Positions 35,042-42,773 of a stretch of DNA of 64,000 nt are shown here, piece after piece. Location of the stretch: the NCBI GenBank assembly GCA_049647265.1, contig JBARXJ010000048.1, positions 310,001 to 374,000 on the forward strand. The letters are read 5' to 3'. Numbering within the stretch: position 1 is the first letter of the stretch; each line of letters begins with the position of its first letter. Below the pieces are notes generated by a model. That model ran no database searches, had not been told where the DNA came from, and saw only the letters and a program-made list of their open reading frames with translations. The stretch comes from JAAURB01 sp049647265 (GTDB lineage: Bacteria; Cyanobacteriota; Cyanobacteriia; Cyanobacteriales; Microcoleaceae). Made by a program: the position numbers and the translations under genes.

Positions 35042-36988
35042 TTAAAAGATCAAAAACTGATCCACACTGAGTTCGGGTGTGCCGGCCAACAATGCCAGTT
35101 CAATACTGGGTTCAGCCCCGACCCCATCGACATCAAAGCTGAGAATACCGGAACTACTATTGTAAAGTAAGTGAGCATTATTTCCCACTGCGACCGGATT
35201 CGGACTGCTGACAAATGTGCCTGTTGCAGAAGCTGTGGTGGTTAGAGGGGTTCGAGCCTGTAGTCCCCCGCCAAATTCATCCGCCGAAATCGCAATGATA
35301 TCCCCTTGTTCTACAGTAAAATCAGTAATTGTATCTGAGCCTTGCTTGGGTGCAGTATAAATAAAACTATCTGCTCCAACGCCTCCCGATAAACGATCGA
35401 TCCCTTGACCCCCTTCAATCCTGTTATCTTCAGCGTTACCGACAATGACATCATTAAAATCCGTACCTGTGGCGTTATTTGGATCGCTTACCGTTTCAAA
35501 GGTACCTGATTCATTCAGAATTGCATTAAACCAAAACTGAGCAATCTTATCATAACCTGCTGCCGTTGGATGAATTCCCCCATCGTCTGGGGGTTCGTTA
35601 ATATCTTCAATGGTTAAACCATTTTCTACATTCACCATATCCACAAAAGAAATATTATTTCCTTGTTGAATATAGGGATTAACAACATTAGGAATACCCG
35701 CATTATAAGCTTCTACGTTGGGAATTCGGTCTTCAAATCGTCCGGCTGGGTTAATGGGTGGAATGGTTGAAACGATGAGTTCTCCCGCGAAACTATTTTG
35801 ATCGAGAATTCGGCCAATCAATTGATCTAGATCGGCTAACATTTTTTCAGGTGAGCTTCCTGAATTATTTGTTCCAATCATTAATAAAATCATATTCGGA
35901 TTATTGGCAGGAATCCAAGTATCGATACTACCGCTATTGGGTTCATCGTTTCTTCCAAAGGAGAGTTGAATCGTACTAAATCCCGAATTTCCTTCATGAT
36001 CTTTATCCGGTAAATCCTCTGTTCCACTGGATTTTGTACCGACAAAATCAAACGGCAGCCCAAAGTCAACTAAGCGATTCCATAACCCAATCCGATAACC
36101 TTCTTGTAAAAAGTCAGGGGTATCTCGATCAATTTGTCCCTCTGTAATTGAGTCGCCTAATGGCATAATTCGCAGCGGCGAATCGATCTCAATATTATAT
36201 AAAACCCCTTGATCTAGCCGAATAATCACACTATTATCTCGGGGAATTTCACCGCCGTTATCACCGCCGTTATCACCGCCATTATCATTTCCGCCTCCTC
36301 CGCCATTGTTATCGCCATCGCTACCGCCATCATTCCCCCCATTATTATTGCTAATAAAATCGACAATAGTAATTTCATTGGGTAAAACATCATCTAATAC
36401 AGCTAATTCTTCTGTACCCAAAGAAACGACTGTTTGATCGCTACCCCGAGGTGTAATTGAGAGTTGCTCAAATGTTACGCCGATGGGTAACAACATCGAA
36501 TCAATCCCGTCTTCAAAATCAGAAATAAAGTCTGTATCAATGCCGCGTAAAGGTAAGGCAAAAATATCCGCACCTTCACCACCCGTGACGACATCAATTC
36601 CTAAATCACCGGAGAGAAAGTCATTACCAAAATCTCCAAATAAAATATCATTATCTCCACCGCCAAACAAATTATCCTGACCTTTTCCTCCTCGCATTAA
36701 ATCAGCGTTGAGGTTTCCGAATAAGAAATCATTTCCGGCTTGTCCATCTAGAACATCGTTATTTTGACCACCAAAGAGACTATCATCTCCGCCACCTCCG
36801 GCTAACTCATCTTCATCTTGATTACCATTAATTTGTTCACTCTCTACTGAGCCAAAAACCGTATCATTTCCCCCTAAGGTTAATACACCCAGTGGAAATC
36901 CTGCAAGTTGTCCCGGTACAAGGGAGATCAGTTCTGCAGAATCATCCCCAGTGAGTACACCCAATTCACTGTTTGGTGTCAGTGTCAT
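35042..36988 (-). CDS. SGNH/GDSL hydrolase flanked by RTX calcium-binding repeats
   Basis: This 648-residue protein starts with RTX-type GGxGxDxLxGG repeats (about residues 35-155, for example GGAGDD-like GGGGDDSLFGG). A Gly/Asn/Asp linker follows (about 215-245), then an SGNH domain (about 265-480). A C-terminal RTX-like block (VGNAEDNRIEGGQGIDRLSGG) ends the protein. SGNH residues visible are PLGDSITEG, LLMIGTNNSG and the catalytic His in GGIHPTAAGYDK. RTX repeats suggest type I secretion, so it is likely a secreted esterase or lipase. The substrate cannot be told. Confidence 0.9.
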   Translation of the reverse strand: MTLTPNSELGVLTGDDSAELISLVPGQLAGFPLGVLTLGGNDTVFGSVESEQINGNQDEDELAGGGGDDSLFGGQNNDVLDGQAGNDFLFGNLNADLMRGGKGQDNLFGGGDNDILFGDFGNDFLSGDLGIDVVTGGEGADIFALPLRGIDTDFISDFEDGIDSMLLPIGVTFEQLSITPRGSDQTVVSLGTEELAVLDDVLPNEITIVDFISNNNGGNDGGSDGDNNGGGGGNDNGGDNGGDNGGEIPRDNSVIIRLDQGVLYNIEIDSPLRIMPLGDSITEGQIDRDTPDFLQEGYRIGLWNRLVDFGLPFDFVGTKSSGTEDLPDKDHEGNSGFSTIQLSFGRNDEPNSGSIDTWIPANNPNMILLMIGTNNSGSSPEKMLADLDQLIGRILDQNSFAGELIVSTIPPINPAGRFEDRIPNVEAYNAGIPNVVNPYIQQGNNISFVDMVNVENGLTIEDINEPPDDGGIHPTAAGYDKIAQFWFNAILNESGTFETVSDPNNATGTDFNDVIVGNAEDNRIEGGQGIDRLSGGVGADSFIYTAPKQGSDTITDFTVEQGDIIAISADEFGGGLQARTPLTTTASATGTFVSSPNPVAVGNNAHLLYNSSSGILSFDVDGVGAEPSIELALLAGTPELSVDQFLIF

Positions 36989-37290
36989 TTTTGTTGAACC
37001 TATTTCTAAATCATGATTGAGGAAAGCGAACGAAAATTTTTCGTTTTCTTGCTACCTCCTGTTTTCTAATCGAATAGAATATCATTTTTGATGGTTAAAA
37101 ACAATACTCAGCGATTTAATCTGAGTTTTATACACCCAATACTAAAATGACCTACCATTATCTTGTAATAGTAGGTGCATTCACTGAAGGGAGAGGGTGA
37201 TATTTATGACAACAAAGTTAAAGGATTGGTAATCACTCACTGATGGCTTTATTTATTTAACCAGAAAACTGAATTAAAGTTAATGCTTAA
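36989..37290. other. Intergenic gap with no recognised feature
   Basis: This 302-bp AT-rich gap sits between two minus-strand genes. I see no gene. AAAATTTTTCG near 37034 and an A/T-rich stretch around 37075-37110 could form the promoter for the SGNH hydrolase. Confidence 0.4.
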
Positions 37291-38424
37291 TCAAGAGATA
37301 TTGACCTGAGAGTGATTTAAATTTGCTTTAATTTCTTCTAAGTCTAAATTAAACTGTTGAATGATAGCATTAATAATCTGATGTTCTTTTGGAGTGGTTT
37401 GTTCTCCGGATTCGGCAATCCGATAACATTGAATTAATAAAGCGGGTGCAAAATCTGGGTGTAATTTCTCCAGGAGTTGTTCGAGGGGTTGTGGATTTTG
37501 TAAATGTCCTGATATCGTTTCAATAGATTGAGGGTTTAATCTGGCTTTTTGTAATTCTAAAATAATATCTGTCCAAGATTTATCAGGATAGGTTGCTAAA
37601 ATGGTATGAGCTAAAATTTGATCCATAATTTGTTCTTGTTCTAAAACTCTCTTAATTTCTTCCTGAGAGTTTGAAACCGATAAAGTCGATAGAGATTGTT
37701 GTAAATCCGGCTGAGATTTTGTTTGATAAAACTGACGAGCGGCATACCCTAAACCATACAATAAAATTGCGTTAGATGAAGCACCAATCACCGCTCCAAA
37801 ACCGGGAATAATTTCAATAATACCCAGTCCAACTTTCAGAATACCAGAACCGCCAAATGATAATCCAAATATTGCTAAAACTTCTCCTCGACGGGCTGGG
37901 GAGGTTAAATCGAGTTCATAAGCCGCAGCAATTTGATAAATCATCTCTGCTTGTATTTTTGTCGTTGCCGCTAAATCAATGGCAAATAATGCGGCTGCAA
38001 TGGGAGGAATAATATTGGTTGCAAAACCTACCCCGGCTGCTTCAATTGATTTTTGTAGCATCACCCGATGAGCAATTTCCTCGGCTGTTTCTTGAGGATA
38101 TTTTTGTTTGAGTTTCTGTACATTTTTCTGAGCCGCTTCTACATTAACTTCTCCTAAAATTGCCAATAGCCAATTCGCACCAAATAGCTTTGTTCCTGAT
38201 TTAATAATCGGATTTTCTGCAATGGCGGCTAATAGATTGCCGGTATCGTGAGTTGCGTCTTCTAACCATTGCTGAACTTGATTCCCTGTTGCATCAGCCA
38301 TCTGATTGGCTGTCAAGATCGCTTTTTGTAGTTCTGCTGCTGTTTTGAGCGTAAATGTTTCAAGCAGTTTCTGAGGGTTAAATCCAGATTCATCAGGGGT
38401 ATTGCTAGAAGAATGATTCGTCAT
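37291..38424 (-). CDS. DUF697-like membrane-associated protein
   Basis: This 377-residue protein has a helical N-terminal half and a central segment (about residues 135-235) like DUF697: AEMIYQIAAAYELDLTSPAR, then GSGILKVGLGIIEIIPGFGA followed by a glycine-rich membrane segment (NAILLYGLGYAARQFY). The remainder is acidic and helical. No GTPase domain is present. ATG at 38424 (MTNHSSS) is chosen over a TTG ten codons upstream. An EcsC-type relation is an alternative. Confidence 0.65.
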   Translation of the reverse strand: MTNHSSSNTPDESGFNPQKLLETFTLKTAAELQKAILTANQMADATGNQVQQWLEDATHDTGNLLAAIAENPIIKSGTKLFGANWLLAILGEVNVEAAQKNVQKLKQKYPQETAEEIAHRVMLQKSIEAAGVGFATNIIPPIAAALFAIDLAATTKIQAEMIYQIAAAYELDLTSPARRGEVLAIFGLSFGGSGILKVGLGIIEIIPGFGAVIGASSNAILLYGLGYAARQFYQTKSQPDLQQSLSTLSVSNSQEEIKRVLEQEQIMDQILAHTILATYPDKSWTDIILELQKARLNPQSIETISGHLQNPQPLEQLLEKLHPDFAPALLIQCYRIAESGEQTTPKEHQIINAIIQQFNLDLEEIKANLNHSQVNIS

Positions 38425-38747
38425 AATCTGAGTTCTGAGTAAAAACTTTACCAACGCTTATCTACTCTATATTAGCTATAAAATCCGATCATGACTTGAT
38501 TAAAAGTGTAGCTCCTGCGGTATTTCAATCAACTATAGTAAAAGCAGATTAAAGACAATCTATCGCAAGGTATAGTTTTTTGTCATTAACGATGTGATTT
38601 TTGCCCTTGATTTCATTGTAATCTACATAAAGGTAGAGAAAAAGAGGTTTGATAGGAAAGAATTTATCTATCAAATAAGAGATGCAAACTTTCTATTTTT
38701 TCTCTACTATTAGGCATAGTACTAAAATCAAAAAACTAAAATATATT

Positions 38748-39017
38748 ATGAGTAATAAGAATTTAAACGAACCTTCTTCTACTTTAAATGAGGGTGATAA
38801 GGTCAAAGATGAGAATCAAACCATAGAAGAAAAGTCAGATCAAGTTGCAGTAGATTATACAGATGTTACTTTAAACCGTAATGTTGTTCCCACCTACTTT
38901 GTGGCAGAGGACGAAGAAGGGAATAAAGAGGCATTACACCATGTTAAAGATGCAGAAGAAATTTCAGACGTAATTCGTCAAGCCAGAACAGATGAAGATG
39001 GCGATCGCAAATGGTAG
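38748..39017 (+). CDS. Acidic hypothetical protein, 89 aa
   Basis: From ATG 38748 the product is 89 residues, Glu/Asp-rich, hydrophilic and probably partly disordered (NEPSSTLNEGDKVKDENQTI; EDEEGNKEALHHVKDAEEI). A longer reading from 38682 adds an unlikely aromatic/basic start. It ends at 39017, 19 bp before the convergent diguanylate cyclase stop. The family is not recognised. Confidence 0.6.
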   Translation: MSNKNLNEPSSTLNEGDKVKDENQTIEEKSDQVAVDYTDVTLNRNVVPTYFVAEDEEGNKEALHHVKDAEEISDVIRQARTDEDGDRKW

Positions 39018-39035
39018 TACATTTTTATTTGTAAT

Positions 39036-40778
39036 TTACTGATTATAACTAAAGGAGTAACGAGAGTGACTACAACTTTCTTTACTCTTATTTTTGACCT
39101 CTTTTTGAGAAGGCGATCGCTCAGAACAATTAAAGATTTGATCGGCTTGTATAATTCGATCTCGTCCTGATTCTTTAGCATGATAAAGCGCTTGATCTGC
39201 CGCTTGAATTAAGGATTTTGAGGATTGATGATAATCTGGAACCAAAGAAGAGACACCACAAGAAAAGGTGACAAATGGACTGACTAAAGAAGCTTTGTGT
39301 TCTATACAAGCTGCTTTCAAACCTTGCTGAATTCTCTCTGCCACTTTTCTCGCTCCTGTTACTGGGGTATTAGGTAAAATCACTGCAAATTCTTCTCCCC
39401 CATAACGAGCCACTAAATCACCAGGACGATTGACATTTTTTTTAATAATTTGAGCAATTTTTTTAAGACATAGATCTCCTGGTAAATGACCGTAAGTATC
39501 GTTATACTTTTTAAAGAAATCAACATCTAACAGTAATAAAGATAAGGGATGAGACTCTCGCGCCATCCGCTTCCATTCCTGTTGTAGATATTCATCAAAA
39601 CGGTAACGGTTTGCCAGTTCAGTTAAGCTATCCTGATTGGCAAGCTGGCGCAATTGTTGATTTGCACTCTCAAGTTGAGCGCGAAGTTCACCTTGTTGAA
39701 TAGCAACCGCAACTGGCGCAGCCAGAGACTTTAATAAACTGATTTCTTCAGGTAACCATTGTCGAGAATGATTACACTGATAAGCCATAATAAAACCCCA
39801 AACGTGAGATTCACACTCAGTCTGAATATAGGAACAGTTAGAGTTACAACAGCATTGAGTCATTTTTTCAGAACATAAAATCGGTAAAATAACGAGAGAT
39901 TTGACTTGCTGTTGTGATAACCACATTTGAGTTGTTTCGGGTAAAGCTGCTCTCTCTGCCTCCGATAAGGTGTAAACATCAACAGTATTATTCTTAACGG
40001 TGAGATTCAGAGTTTGAGTTAACCAATCATCCTCTATAATTTGATCTTGTAAGGTAGAATAATGAGCTAATTTTTGTTCAGCAATCACCTGATAACGATG
40101 ATTACCAATCGGACGGCAAATGACTGCACGATCAACCATTAAAATTTCTTGAAGCTGAGTAACTGTTTCTTCTAAGATTTCAAGTAAAGTAAAACGTTGA
40201 TAAATTTGTAGGGTAATGGTGTTTAATAAACGCTCTCGTTCAGCTTTTAACGATAGTGTTCTCTCAGCTTGATAACGCTTAGTAATATCAGTTCCTACTC
40301 CCAAAACATAATAAGTGGTTTCATCCAGGGAGGGAATAGGAATTTTATTCGTTTGGAACCAGCGAATTTCTCCATCATGGCGACGAACAGGTTCTGCTGA
40401 AATGTGTTGCTGTTCTTGGGTGAGGATGACTTGCCGATCAATATTCAGTAAGAAATCAACTTGTTGGGGGTTGGGGTTAAAATCTGCATCCGTCTTACCA
40501 ATTAATTGTTCAACAGTGGTTCCATAAAACTTAGCCAGTGCTTGATTGGCTAAAAGAAATTCACCCTGCCAATTTTTTACGAAGATTAGATTAGGACTGG
40601 CATCAATCACGGTTCGCAGCAGTTGCTGTTGATAATCTAAGTTAGATTCAACTTCTTGACGATGCTGAACTTCCTCACTAAGGCGGATACTATGTTGTTT
40701 GAAATGTTGCTCTACTTGTCGCAACAGATGATGTTGATTCTGTTCTGAATGATTATAATTCACTGCTTTTATTAGCAT
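39036..40778 (-). CDS. PAS-GAF-GGDEF diguanylate cyclase with cysteine-rich GAF
   Basis: This 580-residue soluble protein has a coiled N-terminus, PAS (about residues 50-170), GAF (about 190-365) and GGDEF (about 395-550, active motif RYGGEEFAVILP). It should make cyclic-di-GMP. The GAF holds an unusual insert with six cysteines (CCCNSNC and later TEC, near residues 305-320). The GAF resembles the phytochrome-like cyanobacterial type (ending VAIQQGELRAQLESANQQLR). A metal, redox or chromophore role is open. No TM helix is seen. Confidence 0.93.
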   Translation of the reverse strand: MLIKAVNYNHSEQNQHHLLRQVEQHFKQHSIRLSEEVQHRQEVESNLDYQQQLLRTVIDASPNLIFVKNWQGEFLLANQALAKFYGTTVEQLIGKTDADFNPNPQQVDFLLNIDRQVILTQEQQHISAEPVRRHDGEIRWFQTNKIPIPSLDETTYYVLGVGTDITKRYQAERTLSLKAERERLLNTITLQIYQRFTLLEILEETVTQLQEILMVDRAVICRPIGNHRYQVIAEQKLAHYSTLQDQIIEDDWLTQTLNLTVKNNTVDVYTLSEAERAALPETTQMWLSQQQVKSLVILPILCSEKMTQCCCNSNCSYIQTECESHVWGFIMAYQCNHSRQWLPEEISLLKSLAAPVAVAIQQGELRAQLESANQQLRQLANQDSLTELANRYRFDEYLQQEWKRMARESHPLSLLLLDVDFFKKYNDTYGHLPGDLCLKKIAQIIKKNVNRPGDLVARYGGEEFAVILPNTPVTGARKVAERIQQGLKAACIEHKASLVSPFVTFSCGVSSLVPDYHQSSKSLIQAADQALYHAKESGRDRIIQADQIFNCSERSPSQKEVKNKSKESCSHSRYSFSYNQ

Positions 40779-41196
40779 AGAAGAGACTTAACGGGTTCTG
40801 TTGCAAAATCTAGTCATGATCTGGGAAAAGTGAAGCTCATTTTTTTATGAGTGAACATAGATAGACTTGAAACACAGAATGATTTGATGGTTTCTGTGTT
40901 AAGAAATAGGATAAAACGAATCCAGTCAATTTATAATATCTTAATTTAATTTAGCAGTATACGCTAATTTCATCACAATTTTATAGACAATACAAAATAT
41001 AAATTAATCTTGAAGTTAGCTGATTGTGAGTCCATTAGTATATAGTGCTTTAAGTCTGATAAACTGATGGTTTGATCTTCCTATTTCATTCGATTTAATA
41101 AATCATACCCCATTATACCTAAAAAACTATAAGAGGAATGATAAAAAGGATTTGAATAAAATTTGTCAGTTATATATTTTTCCTGAAACTATCGAT

Positions 41197-41438
41197 GAGC
41201 TGGTAAGTTCAAGCCGATCAATCATCACCTTAATCAGAAATATATTTTTCTTATTCATTTTTAATATTTCCTTTAGAATCGCTAAATTATTTATCAAGTA
41301 TGGGATTCAAATATTCTGAGCTAGCAAGTTCAAGCCAATTATAACTGCACCTTAATCAAAAATATATTTTTTATGATTTGTTCTTAATGTTTTCTTTAGA
41401 ATGATTAAGTTTTTCATGCTTGTGTTAGGTTCAAATAG
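41197..41438. repeat. Diverged tandem duplication of about 121 bp
   Basis: Copy 1 (41197-41317) and copy 2 (41318-41438) align end to end. Shared blocks in order are GAGCTGGTAAGTTCAAGCC / GAGCTAGCAAGTTCAAGCC, CACCTTAATC, AAATATATTTTT, TTCTTTAGAAT-type and TTCAAATA. The divergence suggests an old event. No coding potential is seen. Confidence 0.75.
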
Positions 41439-41814
41439 ATCTATGGGTAATTTAAAGACCCATAAATTACCTATATTTTGATGTTTTGATATTTTGATAT
41501 TTCTAAAAAACAATATCTCAACTGATATTACTCTCTTTATATAGTTGTGATTATACTGTTATTCTTTGGGCCAATGTATAAATAAAAGCTTAAGATGTGT
41601 ATTGATATTTTGTTCAACTCAAGATTCGTAGACAACGAAGGCATTACGCGCACCACTGCCAGAGTCCTACCCAATCAGGTGGGAGTGTTAAGCCTCACAT
41701 CTTCTAATCTTCTACTGTCGCTCATCTGAGTGACGCTTTAAAAAGCGACTTGTTTGGCCTGATGTCCTCCGTTAGAGTTGAAACATACCAGGACACCCAT
41801 CCAGAACCAGAGTC

Positions 41815-41877
41815 ACCCGGTTTGACAGCGAAACGGAAACCTATACGGATTTCATTTCTGCATGAACCGGGTTTTTA
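41815..41877 (+). other. Nested hairpin with T tail, candidate structured RNA end
   Basis: ACCCGGTT (41815-41822) pairs with AACCGGGT (41865-41872), followed by TTTTA. Inside, GAAACGGAAA pairs imperfectly with ATTTCATTTC. Just upstream is a GC-richer stretch (41630-41810) unlike the AT-rich surroundings. It could be the end of a non-coding RNA or a remnant of a mobile-element end. The 5' limit is unknown. Confidence 0.4.
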
Positions 41878-41930
41878 TTGGCTGTTTGAACCACGAGCAA
41901 TAATCCTCTGCCTGCTTCCCCTCTTCTACG

Positions 41931-42701
41931 CTAGAAAGGTGACCCACCGGGTAAAGGCGGTCTAGGCACACCAGGCACAGACGGCGTTGGGACTATCGGG
42001 GTTGGAATTCCTTGGGAGGAACAACTGAAACCCGCAGGAAATAAACGCGAACAAGTTGATTGTAATAATCCGGCGGGAGTGATGGGAATATTAAAACCAG
42101 AGAACAACCGACCCGCTACAATAGAAGCAAATTCTTGTGCGGTAATTTCTTCAATTTCTCCTAGAATTCCGGGTAGAATTGCAATTTTTTGCCCTTCAAT
42201 TAAAATCACAGGTTCGACTGTTTCATCTTCAGAGGTAATTTCTACAGTCCCTTCTAATACCTTAATATTTCCAGTCCCATCTGCATTAGTTTCTAGGATA
42301 TAAAGGGTTCCTTGAACCCCCACAGAAAACCCAGCAATACATCCATTCGCTGGGCCGCTGACGAGAATTTGACCTTGCTGAACTTCTACACATTGACCTA
42401 CAATTACCTGAGAATTAGAATCAATTCTACCCGCTGCGCCGTTGTTAAATTCCAAGCCTGCCCGTGTTTGTTTTGTCTCGACATATTGTCCTAAGTTAGC
42501 AGTATCTTCAACTTTTGCTGGTTCTTGTTGAATATAAACATCTTCACCATCAAGAATTTCTGTAACTGTGGCTTGATTAATTTGGGCTAAAGTTAATGGG
42601 GGTAAAATTCCGAGTGTAATCACCGTAGATAAACTCCCCAGTAAACGGACAGTTATCTTTCGACAAAACGGTTTTCTTAAAATAGAATAGAGTTGAATCA
42701 T
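41931..42701 (-). CDS. Secreted FecR-domain protein
   Basis: This 256-residue protein has a signal sequence (about residues 18-39, ending LTLAQ) and a FecR-type domain (about 45-185). The domain shows VETKQTRAGLEFNNGAAGRI and VGVQGTLYILETNADGTGN, then a Pro/Gly-rich tail. In cyanobacteria such FecR proteins occur beside CHAT/TPR genes, as here. The 72-bp gap to the divergent CHAT gene should hold both promoters. It is not linked to an iron operon. Confidence 0.85.
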   Translation of the reverse strand: MIQLYSILRKPFCRKITVRLLGSLSTVITLGILPPLTLAQINQATVTEILDGEDVYIQQEPAKVEDTANLGQYVETKQTRAGLEFNNGAAGRIDSNSQVIVGQCVEVQQGQILVSGPANGCIAGFSVGVQGTLYILETNADGTGNIKVLEGTVEITSEDETVEPVILIEGQKIAILPGILGEIEEITAQEFASIVAGRLFSGFNIPITPAGLLQSTCSRLFPAGFSCSSQGIPTPIVPTPSVPGVPRPPLPGGSPF

Positions 42702-42773
42702 ATTTTTCCAATAAAAAGCTCGTCTGGCTCTAAATGTTTAGTAAAAAATTGCAATCCGATAACATATTGCACC

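Larger units (their letters stand above)
40779..41930. other. Long intergenic region
   Basis: This 1152-bp stretch lies between the GGDEF gene and the FecR gene. The first 400 bp are AT-rich and hold no gene. It then contains a diverged tandem duplication (41197-41438) and a hairpin-rich segment (about 41630-41880). A 71-codon + frame at 41750-41965 starts with TTG, overlaps the FecR 3' end and has no recognisable domain, so I do not call it a gene. Confidence 0.6.

Noticed and set aside
41750..41965. 71-codon + ORF overlapping the FecR 3' end
   Set aside because: It starts with TTG, spans the hairpin and enters the FecR coding region. No homology was recognised.
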